Of a DNA stretch of 64,000 bases, positions 56,259-64,000 are shown one piece after another. Made by a program: the position numbers and the translations under genes. Below the pieces are notes generated by a model. The model was not told the origin of the DNA, made no database searches, and saw only the letters and a program-made list of their open reading frames with translations. Where the stretch lies: positions 1-64,000 of the forward strand of contig NZ_AQVE01000020.1 in NCBI RefSeq assembly GCF_000371925.1. The letters run 5' to 3'. This DNA comes from Thiolinea disciformis DSM 14473 (GTDB lineage: Bacteria > Pseudomonadota > Gammaproteobacteria > Thiotrichales > Thiotrichaceae). Position 1 is the stretch's first letter; each line of letters begins with the position of its first letter.

Positions 56259-58922
56259 ATGAGTAAAGAAAAAACTGTCCAAGATATCGATACTCAAGAA
56301 ACCAATGAATGGATTGATTCATTGGACGCGGTTATCGAAGCTGAAGGTATAGAGCGTGCCCATTTCCTGCTCGAACAATTAATTGCTACTGCGCGTTCCA
56401 ACGGTGCTAACTTACCGTATTCTGCTACAACTGCCTACATTAACACGATTCCCCCCCATTTAGAGAAATATACGCCGGGAAATCCAGCCATTGAGGTTCG
56501 CTTACGTTCTTATATTCGTTGGAATGCCGCTGCCATGGTGGTAAAGGCCAATCGAAAAAGTACTGAGTTAGGGGGGCATATTGCGACCTTTGCTTCCGCT
56601 GCGACTTTATATGATGTGGGCATGAATCACTTTTGGCACGCGCCAACCCCACAACACGGTGGCGATTTATTATATATCCAAGGCCATGCTGCTCCAGGCA
56701 TGTATGCACGTTCTTTTTTAGAAGGGCGTTTAGGGGAAGAGGAATTAAATAATTTTCGTCAAGAAGTGGGCGGAAACGGTTTATCTTCCTATCCACATCC
56801 TTGGTTAATGCCGAATTATTGGCAGTTCCCAACTGTATCGATGGGCTTAGGGCCTATTATGTCGATTTATCAGGCTCGCTTTATGAAGTACCTGCAGGAT
56901 CGCAAATTGGCCGATACTGCCAATCGCCATGTGTGGGGCTTCTTGGGCGATGGTGAGGTCGACGAACCGGAAACCTTAGGCGCTATTTCTTTAGCCGGAC
57001 GTGAAAAACTCGATAATTTGGTGTGGGTGGTCAATTGTAATCTACAACGCTTAGATGGCCCCGTGCGTGGTAATGGCAAAATTATCCAAGAGCTCGAAGG
57101 CGTATTTCGTGGCGCGGGTTGGAATGTCATTAAAGTTATTTGGGGTTCTTATTGGGATCCGCTGCTGGCTAAAGATAAAGATGGCAAATTAAAAGCGCGG
57201 ATGTTGGAGGTCGTTGACGGCGAGTTCCAAAATTATAAAGCCAAAGATGGCGCCTATGTGCGTGAGCATTTCTTTGGTGCAGTGCCTGAATTGCGCGAAA
57301 TGGTTGCCTCGATGAGCGACGATGATATTTGGCGCTTAAACCGTGGTGGGCATGATCCGCATAAAGTCTACGCGGCTTATTATGCAGCCGTGCATCACGA
57401 AGGTCAGCCAACCGTTATTCTAGCACATACCGTTAAAGGTTATGGCATGGGTTCAGCGGGCGAAGGCCAAAACCGCACGCACTCACAGAAGAAGTTGAGT
57501 GACGAGGAAATGATCGCTTATAAGAATCGCTTCAGCATTCCATTAAGTGATGAAGAGGCCGCCGCAGCGAAATACTATCGTCCTGCTGATGATAGTGCGG
57601 AGATGAAGTATCTCCAAGAACGTCGTAAAGCCTTGGGTGGTTATCTGCCACAGCGTCAAACTCATGCGGCACCTCTAAAAGTACCAAGTTTGGATATTTT
57701 CCAGACCTTATTGGAAAGTAGTGGTGACCGTGAAATGTCCACCACTATGGTATTCGTGCGCTTATTAACTATCCTGACACGTGATAAAAATATTGGTAAG
57801 CACATTGTGCCTATCGTGCCAGATGAAGCGCGTACCTTTGGTATGGAAGGTATGTTCCGCCAATTAGGGATCTATTCTTCAGTGGGGCAGTTATACGAAC
57901 CACAAGATAAAGATCAAGTTATGTTCTACAAAGAGGACAAAACCGGTCAAATCTTGGAAGAGGGCATTAACGAAGCAGGCGCGATGTCGAGCTGGATTGC
58001 GGCGGCCACTTCTTACAGTATGCACGGCGTGAGCATGGTGCCATTCTATATCTACTATTCCATGTTTGGTTTCCAACGGATTGGGGATTTGGCTTGGTTG
58101 GCAGGCGATATGCGCTCACGCGGCTTTTTAATTGGCGCAACCGCAGGCCGTACCACCTTAGCCGGTGAAGGCTTACAACATCAAGATGGTCATGGTTTAA
58201 TCCAAGCGGGCTTAATTCCAAACTGTATTTCTTATGATCCTACTTTCGCTTATGAAATGGCCGTGGTGATTCAAAACGGCATGAAGCGCATGTATGAAAA
58301 TCAAGAGGATGTTTACTACTATATCACGGCGATGAATGAAAACTACCTGCATCCAGCGATGCCCAATGGTGCGGAAGAAGGCATCATTAAAGGGATGTAT
58401 TTATTCAGTGGCGGCGGTAAAAAACGTAAGAAGGTGCAATTACTAGGTTCAGGCACCATTTTGCGTGAGGTGATCGAAGCTGGTGAATTGCTGGATAAAG
58501 ACTGGGGCGTTGATGCGGATATTTGGAGTGCTACCAGTATTAATGAACTGGCACGCGAAGCGCGTGATATTGAGCGCTGGAATATGTTGCATCCTTTAGA
58601 AACGCCAAAAGTTCCTTATGTGACGCAATGCTTGAAAGATCGTCGTGGCCCTGTGATTGCAGCAACGGATTATATTCGCGCTTATGCCGATCAATTACGC
58701 GCATGGATTCCGAATAATTATCGCGTCTTAGGCACAGATGGTTTTGGCCGTAGTGATACGCGTCAGCAACTGCGTAAGCATTTCGAGGTGGATCGCCATT
58801 ACATGGTGGTCGCGGCCTTAAAAGCTTTAGCGGACGATGGTTCTATGCCAGCCAATAAAGTGGTTGAAGCGATGGAAAAATACGGTATCGATCCTAATAA
58901 ACCTAATCCATTACACGCTTAA
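56259..58922 (+). CDS. aceE: Pyruvate dehydrogenase E1 component
   Basis: Thiamine-diphosphate-dependent decarboxylation of pyruvate in the pyruvate dehydrogenase complex. 887 residues, equal to E. coli. Thiamine motif GDGEVDEPETLG...LVWVVNCNLQRLDGPVRGNGK (outline), the block GLSSYPHPWLMPNYW, GMEGMFRQLGIYS and DGFGRSDTRQQLR. Homodimeric E1 type. AGGAGG at 56248-56253. First of the operon with E2 and E3. No pdhR regulator precedes it. Confidence 0.95.
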   Translation: MSKEKTVQDIDTQETNEWIDSLDAVIEAEGIERAHFLLEQLIATARSNGANLPYSATTAYINTIPPHLEKYTPGNPAIEVRLRSYIRWNAAAMVVKANRKSTELGGHIATFASAATLYDVGMNHFWHAPTPQHGGDLLYIQGHAAPGMYARSFLEGRLGEEELNNFRQEVGGNGLSSYPHPWLMPNYWQFPTVSMGLGPIMSIYQARFMKYLQDRKLADTANRHVWGFLGDGEVDEPETLGAISLAGREKLDNLVWVVNCNLQRLDGPVRGNGKIIQELEGVFRGAGWNVIKVIWGSYWDPLLAKDKDGKLKARMLEVVDGEFQNYKAKDGAYVREHFFGAVPELREMVASMSDDDIWRLNRGGHDPHKVYAAYYAAVHHEGQPTVILAHTVKGYGMGSAGEGQNRTHSQKKLSDEEMIAYKNRFSIPLSDEEAAAAKYYRPADDSAEMKYLQERRKALGGYLPQRQTHAAPLKVPSLDIFQTLLESSGDREMSTTMVFVRLLTILTRDKNIGKHIVPIVPDEARTFGMEGMFRQLGIYSSVGQLYEPQDKDQVMFYKEDKTGQILEEGINEAGAMSSWIAAATSYSMHGVSMVPFYIYYSMFGFQRIGDLAWLAGDMRSRGFLIGATAGRTTLAGEGLQHQDGHGLIQAGLIPNCISYDPTFAYEMAVVIQNGMKRMYENQEDVYYYITAMNENYLHPAMPNGAEEGIIKGMYLFSGGGKKRKKVQLLGSGTILREVIEAGELLDKDWGVDADIWSATSINELAREARDIERWNMLHPLETPKVPYVTQCLKDRRGPVIAATDYIRAYADQLRAWIPNNYRVLGTDGFGRSDTRQQLRKHFEVDRHYMVVAALKALADDGSMPANKVVEAMEKYGIDPNKPNPLHA

Positions 58923-58936
58923 GCGGGAGGTGAATC

Positions 58937-60250
58937 ATGGCTATTCAAGATATTCGCGTTCCCGATATTGGTGATTTCAAAGATGTTGAAGTTATCGAGG
59001 TATTAGTCAAAGTAGGCGACACCATTAAGGCAGAAGATTCGCTGATTACCGTCGAATCTGATAAAGCATCGATGGAAATTCCTTCACCGGTGGCGGGTGT
59101 CGTAAAAGAAATGAAAATTGCTATCGGTGATAAAGTTTCCGAAGGCAGTTTGGTACTAACGCTGGACGTAACAGAAGGGGCGGCAGCCGCGCCAGCTCCG
59201 GTTAAGGAGGCTGCAACAGTACCTGCTGCACCAGCACCCGCAGCTCCTAAACCAACAGCGCCAGCGCCTAGTGCTGCCACAAAAGCCCCTGCCGCACCGG
59301 TTGCATCAGCATCCGTTTCACACGAAGCGTTTAAGAAAGCGTATGCAACGCCGTCTATTCGCAAATTTGCGCGTGAATTAGGGGTCGATTTAAGCAAAGT
59401 GCACGGTTCAGGTCGCAAAAGCCGAATCACTCAAGAGGACGTTAAAGCTTATGTGAAAGACGTGCTCAGCTATAGTGGCGGCGGTAAGGTCGTAGCGGCT
59501 AGTACAGGCAGTGGTATTCCCAAAATGCCTGATATTGACTTCAGTCAGTGGGGACCTGTTGAAACGGTTAAGCTTAGCCGTATCAATAAATTATCTGGCG
59601 AATTCTTGCATCGTGCTTGGTTGAATATTCCGCATGTTACGCAATTTGATCATGCCGATATTACCGAGTTGGAAGCGTTCCGTAAGCAATTGAATGAAGA
59701 GCAAGCCAAAGCGAAAGGCCCTAAAATTACGCCTCTCGTTTTCATTATGAAAGCGGTAGCAGCGGGTCTGAAAGCCTATCCACGCTTTAATTCCTCACTG
59801 GAACCGAGTGGCGAAAACCTGATTCAGAAGAAGTATATTCATATTGGTATTGCGGTTGATACACCAGAAGGTTTGGTGGTACCCGTGATTCGTGATGTGG
59901 ATAAGAAGTCACTCTTGCAATTGTCGGAAGAGTTAGCCGAAGTATCTGTGAAAGCACGCGATAAGAAACTGAAGCCTTCGGATATGCAAGGCGGCTGTTT
60001 CTCGATTTCGAGCTTAGGGGGCATTGGTGGCACAGCGTTTACGCCGATTGTGAATGCGCCAGAGGTTGCCATTTTGGGCGTATCGAAATCGGATATTCAG
60101 CCAGTATGGGATGGGAATGCCTTTGCACCTCGTCTGATGTTGCCTTTGTCGCTGTCTTATGATCATCGTGTCATTGATGGGGCTGATGCGGCACGCTTCA
60201 CCACTTATTTAAGCAAAATGTTGGGTGATATTCGGAGGCTGCTAGTATGA
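58937..60250 (+). CDS. aceF: Pyruvate dehydrogenase E2, dihydrolipoyl acetyltransferase
   Basis: Core of the complex. 437 residues: one lipoyl domain (1-78, lipoylated K43 in [11 protein letters not shown]), an Ala/Pro-rich linker (about 79-128), a peripheral-subunit-binding domain (about 133-172, [19 protein letters not shown]), a second short linker, and the catalytic domain ending with [16 protein letters not shown]. coli E2 has three lipoyl domains; this one has one. The stop overlaps the start of the E3 gene as ATGA. Confidence 0.94.
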   Translation: MAIQDIRVPDIGDFKDVEVIEVLVKVGDTIKAEDSLITVESDKASMEIPSPVAGVVKEMKIAIGDKVSEGSLVLTLDVTEGAAAAPAPVKEAATVPAAPAPAAPKPTAPAPSAATKAPAAPVASASVSHEAFKKAYATPSIRKFARELGVDLSKVHGSGRKSRITQEDVKAYVKDVLSYSGGGKVVAASTGSGIPKMPDIDFSQWGPVETVKLSRINKLSGEFLHRAWLNIPHVTQFDHADITELEAFRKQLNEEQAKAKGPKITPLVFIMKAVAAGLKAYPRFNSSLEPSGENLIQKKYIHIGIAVDTPEGLVVPVIRDVDKKSLLQLSEELAEVSVKARDKKLKPSDMQGGCFSISSLGGIGGTAFTPIVNAPEVAILGVSKSDIQPVWDGNAFAPRLMLPLSLSYDHRVIDGADAARFTTYLSKMLGDIRRLLV

Positions 60251-62325
60251 GTAAGCTGGTAGAAGTTCATGTGCCGGATATTGGTAGTTTCGAGAATGTC
60301 GAAGTTATCGAGGTATTGGTAGATCGTGGTGATCCCGTTCGCCCTGAAGATTCACTGATTACTATTGAATCGGATAAAGCATCGATGGAAATTCCTTGTC
60401 CCTATGAAGGCAGGGTAATGGAAATGAAGCTTAAAGTCGGTGATCGGGTCTCCAAAGGTTCGTTGATTATGCTGATGGAATTGGCGGCGGAAGGTGCTGG
60501 TGTGCCTGAGCCACCCGCAGCGCCCGCAGCAAAAACGCCCGAAGCAGCACCTGCTGTATCAGCAGCAAGTGGGGCGACCCAAGTGATTAATGTTGAAGTA
60601 CCCGATATTGGGGACTTCAAAGATGTTGAGATCATTGAGGTACTGGTCAAAGCAGGCGATGTCATTGAGGCTGAAAGCTCAATTATTACCGTTGAATCTG
60701 ACAAAGCATCGATGGAAATTCCTAGCCCCCAAGCGGGAAAAGTCGTCGAGATGAAGGCTAAGTTAGGTGATAAGGTGTCACAAGGTAGCTTGGTATTAAC
60801 CTTAGAAGTGGGTAGTAGTACTGGCGCTTCTCGTTCAGCGCCACCCACACAAGCGTCGGAAACGCCGAAAGCGGACGCACCAGCACCACAAGCTGCGACT
60901 TTTAGTGGGACAGCGGATATTCAAACCCAAGTGGTTGTACTAGGCTCAGGTCCAGGTGGCTACACCGCCGCGTTCCGTGCCGCCGATTTGGGTAAGAAAG
61001 TCGTATTGGTGGAACGTTATGATGTGATTGGCGGTGTGTGCTTAAATGTGGGATGTATTCCCTCTAAAGCACTCTTACACACCGCTGAAATCATCAACGA
61101 AGCCAAAGTGTTTGGTAAGCATGGCGTGAAATTCAGCGAGCCAGACATTAATCTTGATGAATTGCGCGCTTACAAAAATGAGGTGATTGGCAAGCTCACC
61201 GGCGGCTTAAAGGCACTAGCCAAACAGCGTAAGGTGCAAATTGTGCAAGGCTATGGGCGCTTTACCTCGGCAAATACCCTAGAAGTGGAAGCGGCTGATG
61301 GTGCTAAGCAAACCGTGCAATTTGAGAATGCGATTATTGCTGCGGGTTCGCAAGTGGCCAAGCCCAGCTTTATTCCGTGGAGCGATCCGCGCGTGATGGA
61401 TTCGACCGATGCACTAGAATTGCAAGAAGTGCCCAAGCGGATGCTGATCATCGGCGGTGGCATTATCGGTTTGGAAATGGCGACGGTGTATCACGCCTTG
61501 GGCGCTGGCATTACGGTGGTTGAATTATCACCCGGTTTAATGCCCGGCGCTGATCGTGACTTGATTCGTCCTTTAGAAAAGATGATCAAGAGCCGCTACG
61601 AAAATGTGTATACCAATACCAAAGTGACTGCGATTGAGCCAACACCTGAAGGCTTGGTCTGCAGTTTCGAGGGGAAGGACGCACCAGCCAAGGCGACGTT
61701 TGATCGGGTATTGGTCTCGGTTGGACGGGCGCCTAATGGTAATAAGATTGATGCTGCTAAAGCCGGTGTGTTTGTGAATTCCAATGGATTTATTCCAGTG
61801 GATGAGCAAATGCGGACTAATGTGTCACATATCTTTGCGATTGGTGACATTGTGGGACAGCCGATGTTAGCGCACAAAGCAACCCATGAAGCCAAAGTAG
61901 CGGCCGAGGTGATTGCAGGGCATAAATCCTTCTTTGATGCACGCACGATTCCTTCCGTCGCTTATACCGATCCTGAAGTGGCATGGGCTGGCAAAACGGA
62001 AGAACAATGCAAAGCGGAGGGAATAGCGTATGAAAAAGGTGTATTCCCATGGGCAGCCAGTGGTCGTTCTTTGTCAATTGGACGTAGTGAAGGCATGACC
62101 AAGGTGCTTTTCGACAAAAACTCTCATCAAATTATTGGTGCGGGGATTGTTGGGCCGCGCGCAGGGGAGTTGATTGCCGAAACAGTATTAGCCATTGAAA
62201 TGGGCGCGGATGCAACGGATATTGGTTTAACCATCCATCCCCATCCCACGCTATCGGAAACCATTAATTTTGCTGCGGAAGTAGCAGAGGGCGTGGCAAC
62301 CGATATTTACGCACCGAAGAAGTAA
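60247..62325 (+). CDS. lpdA: Dihydrolipoyl dehydrogenase (E3) with two N-terminal lipoyl domains
   Basis: Re-oxidises the lipoyl arm and makes NADH. 692 residues, over 200 longer than a plain E3 (about 475). Lipoyl domain 1 at about 1-80 (K44), a short Ala/Pro linker, lipoyl domain 2 at about 115-190 (K153), a second linker, then the flavoprotein from about 227: FAD motif [16 protein letters not shown], redox pair C265/C270 in [18 protein letters not shown] motif [12 protein letters not shown], and the His-Glu end HPHPTLSE. The second lipoyl domain is much closer to that of E2 than the first is (see findings). Overlapping ATGA start shows coupling to aceF. Confidence 0.93.
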   Translation: MSKLVEVHVPDIGSFENVEVIEVLVDRGDPVRPEDSLITIESDKASMEIPCPYEGRVMEMKLKVGDRVSKGSLIMLMELAAEGAGVPEPPAAPAAKTPEAAPAVSAASGATQVINVEVPDIGDFKDVEIIEVLVKAGDVIEAESSIITVESDKASMEIPSPQAGKVVEMKAKLGDKVSQGSLVLTLEVGSSTGASRSAPPTQASETPKADAPAPQAATFSGTADIQTQVVVLGSGPGGYTAAFRAADLGKKVVLVERYDVIGGVCLNVGCIPSKALLHTAEIINEAKVFGKHGVKFSEPDINLDELRAYKNEVIGKLTGGLKALAKQRKVQIVQGYGRFTSANTLEVEAADGAKQTVQFENAIIAAGSQVAKPSFIPWSDPRVMDSTDALELQEVPKRMLIIGGGIIGLEMATVYHALGAGITVVELSPGLMPGADRDLIRPLEKMIKSRYENVYTNTKVTAIEPTPEGLVCSFEGKDAPAKATFDRVLVSVGRAPNGNKIDAAKAGVFVNSNGFIPVDEQMRTNVSHIFAIGDIVGQPMLAHKATHEAKVAAEVIAGHKSFFDARTIPSVAYTDPEVAWAGKTEEQCKAEGIAYEKGVFPWAASGRSLSIGRSEGMTKVLFDKNSHQIIGAGIVGPRAGELIAETVLAIEMGADATDIGLTIHPHPTLSETINFAAEVAEGVATDIYAPKK

Positions 62326-62338
62326 GGTAATTTAAATT

Positions 62339-62367
62339 TTGCCCCTCACAGTCTTGAGGGGCAATTG
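62339..62367. terminator. Terminator at the end of the pyruvate dehydrogenase operon
   Basis: TTGCCCCTCA (62339-62348) pairs fully with TGAGGGGCAA (62355-62364). It lies between convergent genes, with AAATTTT before and TT after; works in either direction. Confidence 0.65.
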
Positions 62368-62378
62368 AAGTGAATCGT

Positions 62379-63797
62379 CTAATTACGCAATACGTTTAGA
62401 AATTTTCCCAACACAGTTTCTAGTTGTTCTTCGCTTAGCTTTGCATGACCAAGTAATAAGTAAGTCGTCATTTTTTCCTTTGCAATTAATCGATAAATTT
62501 CACAGCCAAAACCAGCTTGTTTTAGACGGAATTCCAAGTTTTCAGTATGGAGGCTTTCTTTAAGCTTCAAATAAGTATTCATGCCACTGAGGGAGGGCAT
62601 TACTTCTAAAATATCAGCGCCATGCTGCTGCAAATACGTCGTACACCATTGGCGGCGTTGGTTATAGATAGAGCGTGTCTGTGCTAAGTGTTTAGCTAAA
62701 TAACCGTATTGCATAAATAGTGCGAGTTGGTGCTGTAATAAATAGGAGGGTTGCAGGCCGAGGGTATTCAAAATTTTTCGCAACTCATCGGCAATACTTG
62801 CGGGAACGACCATCCAACTTAAGCGCAAATCCGGTAATAGTAATTTGCTCATCGTACCCAGATGAATCACATGCTGCGCTTGTGGATAGCTGAGTAGTGA
62901 CGGAGCTGGATGTTGCTGATAACTATATTCAGCCGCAAAATCATCCTCAATCAACCAACAGTTATGCTGGATACTGTATTCGAGCCAAGCCTTGCGCCGT
63001 GCGGCACTCATCACATAGCCAGTCGGAAATTGGGCATTAGGTGTAATGACGGCGAGTTTAGCTTTGATTGTGGGTACTAAAGCGCCTTCTTGATCAAGGT
63101 CGACTGACACTAAATGGGCTTGTGCTTGGCGTAATGCTGCTTTGCCACCCTCCCAACCAGGATGTTCAACCACCGTTACATCATTTGGATTTAATAAGGC
63201 GCGTGCTAAAGCACTTAAAGCGCCTTGAGTTCCAGTACTGATTAGCAAGCAGTTTAAATCTTGTACTTGAATACCCCGATAACGTGCGAGAAATTCTTTT
63301 AACGCTAGCTTTAAGGGCGAAACACCGCCACTGCGTTCGTATTGACCTTGCAGTTGCTCCAAGGCTTCACACTGAACTTTTAACCAAGCGCGTTTGGGAA
63401 ATAAACGTAAATCCGGCAAGCTGGTTTGAAGTAATAAGGGTGTTCTGAGGCCCATATAATCACGGGCTGTGGCTATCAATCGACCTTGTGCTGATAGTCC
63501 CAATTTGGTTGAGGCTTTGCTAGCGAGTGGTTTAGCTAAATAGGGCTGGTAGCATATCTGTGTACCTCCCTTACCGAAACCTAGCACCAGATGATCGAGG
63601 CGCAACATTTCATAACATTCCACTACTACACCGCGCGAAAGCTGTAATTGCTCTGCCAGTTCGCGCGAGGAGGGCAAGCGCTCGGCGTAACTTAGATTTC
63701 CACTCACAATTTGCTGATGTAACTGCTGATAAAGCTGCCGTGCTAGTGGGATGGTGAGCTGTTTATTTAATTGAAGCTGGCTGTGATCAAGTGGCAT
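62379..63797 (-). CDS. MocR/PdxR-type regulator (GntR helix-turn-helix plus aminotransferase-like domain)
   Basis: 472 residues. N-terminal GntR winged helix (about 15-75, LPSSRELAEQLQLSRGVVVECYEML), linker, then a fold-type I aminotransferase domain with DDFAAEYSY and the pyridoxal-phosphate lysine in HLGTMSKLLLPDLRLSW. Such proteins sense pyridoxal phosphate or similar ligands and control vitamin B6 genes among others. The divergent gene 91 bases away encodes a pyridoxamine-phosphate-oxidase-like protein, a frequent partner of this family. Confidence 0.88.
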   Translation of the reverse strand: MPLDHSQLQLNKQLTIPLARQLYQQLHQQIVSGNLSYAERLPSSRELAEQLQLSRGVVVECYEMLRLDHLVLGFGKGGTQICYQPYLAKPLASKASTKLGLSAQGRLIATARDYMGLRTPLLLQTSLPDLRLFPKRAWLKVQCEALEQLQGQYERSGGVSPLKLALKEFLARYRGIQVQDLNCLLISTGTQGALSALARALLNPNDVTVVEHPGWEGGKAALRQAQAHLVSVDLDQEGALVPTIKAKLAVITPNAQFPTGYVMSAARRKAWLEYSIQHNCWLIEDDFAAEYSYQQHPAPSLLSYPQAQHVIHLGTMSKLLLPDLRLSWMVVPASIADELRKILNTLGLQPSYLLQHQLALFMQYGYLAKHLAQTRSIYNQRRQWCTTYLQQHGADILEVMPSLSGMNTYLKLKESLHTENLEFRLKQAGFGCEIYRLIAKEKMTTYLLLGHAKLSEEQLETVLGKFLNVLRN

Positions 63798-63800
63798 TTA

Positions 63801-63842
63801 TGGTCTATTAGTTAGGCAATTATGGTTCTGTCAATTAGACCA
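63801..63842. promoter_or_regulatory. Candidate MocR-type operator between divergent genes
   Basis: TGGTCTATTA (63801-63810), TGGTTCTGTC (63823-63832) in the same direction, 22 bases apart, and TAGACCA (63836-63842) in the opposite direction. Two direct and one inverted half-site match the arrangement known for PdxR-type regulators. TATAGT at 63853-63858 is a possible -10 for the plus-strand gene. Confidence 0.5.
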
Positions 63843-63888
63843 CAATTTATTCTATAGTAATGCTTCTTGTTGAGATTGAGATGAGCCG

Positions 63889-64000
63889 ATGTCTAATTCA
63901 CACCATGAAGCTTTGAGCCAACGTGCCACCATAAAGCAAAGCCCTAAGCGAGCTGATTATAATAGGGAAACGTTGTATCACATTATTGATGAGGCACCTA
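63889..64000 (+). CDS. Pyridoxamine 5'-phosphate oxidase family protein, N-terminal part (cut by window edge)
   Basis: 37 residues are visible from ATG 63889: SNSHHEALSQRATIKQSPKRADYNR, given here in outline, then ETLYHIIDEAP. This opening is that of a family of FMN split-barrel proteins annotated as pyridoxamine-phosphate-oxidase-like, often divergent from MocR regulators. The catalytic part lies beyond the window, so the exact role cannot be judged. Confidence 0.65.
   Translation, partial: MSNSHHEALSQRATIKQSPKRADYNRETLYHIIDEAP

Noticed and set aside
58945-61946. Long open frames on the minus strand inside the E2 and E3 genes
   Set aside because: They arise from the repeated Ala/Pro/Val codons of the lipoyl domains and linkers and carry no protein motif.

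Overview
The window reads as chromosome of a Gammaproteobacterium. The basis is gene order: cmk-rpsA-ihfB-lapB-pyrF, yceF/yceD-rpmF-plsX-fabH, guaB..guaA, panB-panC and aceE-aceF-lpdA are arranged as in that class, and ribonuclease T, HtpX, YceF, an LhgO-type oxidase and a Tas-type reductase fit it. Base composition is moderate, with a visibly AT-rich left end. A Thiothrix/Thiolinea-like sulfur bacterium is a guess from overall protein flavour and is not demonstrated.

Layout. (1) 1-4900 is an accessory, AT-rich strip: the tail of an IS1-family transposase, a broken IS3-type OrfA start, an orphan lipoprotein, a SMI1/KNR4-like gene broken by an in-frame stop, several orphan small proteins, and a fragment carrying the Rhs/YD-repeat signature YDAESGLHYN. 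It looks like the remains of a polymorphic-toxin/immunity locus. (2) 4922-15263 is metabolic: adenine deaminase and a HisN-type phosphatase, Tas reductase, a YqiA-like esterase, a lysophospholipase-like hydrolase, L-2-hydroxyglutarate oxidase, an Old Yellow Enzyme, a GNAT, and an operon of small membrane protein, CorA and ABC exporter. (3) 15421-22650 holds a hydrolase, then an alpha-glucoside module (porin, GH13 glucosidase, MalK/AglK-type ATPase). Two LacI-family-like operators lie upstream of the porin and of the glucosidase. EamA and YbfB/YjiJ transporters follow. (4) 22781-26976: a two-component system followed by two tandem exported agmatine-deiminase-family proteins, one with a Sec-type and one with a Tat-type signal. 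(5) 27072-38277: parC, htpX, a GFA protein, cmk, rpsA, ihfB, lapB (no lapA in front), pyrF, an HNH nuclease, argB and a UbiH/UbiI-type hydroxylase. (6) 38290-46982: two orphan membrane/exported proteins, aroE, yceF, a Uma2 nuclease, yceD-rpmF-plsX-fabH, a CYTH protein, a HAD phosphatase and xseA. (7) 46963-56089: an exported trypsin-like protease, guaB, a GNAT, guaA, a polytopic membrane protein, panB-panC and ribonuclease T. (8) 56259-64000: the pyruvate dehydrogenase operon, a MocR/PdxR-type regulator and, divergent from it, the start of a pyridoxamine-phosphate-oxidase-like gene.

Themes. The core regions are very compact: several convergent pairs overlap at their stops, three of them sharing one TTAA as both stop codons. 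In the pyruvate dehydrogenase operon E3 carries two lipoyl domains while E2 carries one. The yceD promoter sits so close to the ATG that the mRNA may be leaderless. No tRNA, rRNA, CRISPR array or replication origin was recognised. The points most worth following are the toxin/immunity graveyard at the left end, the exported deiminase pair beside a two-component system, and the E3 domain layout.
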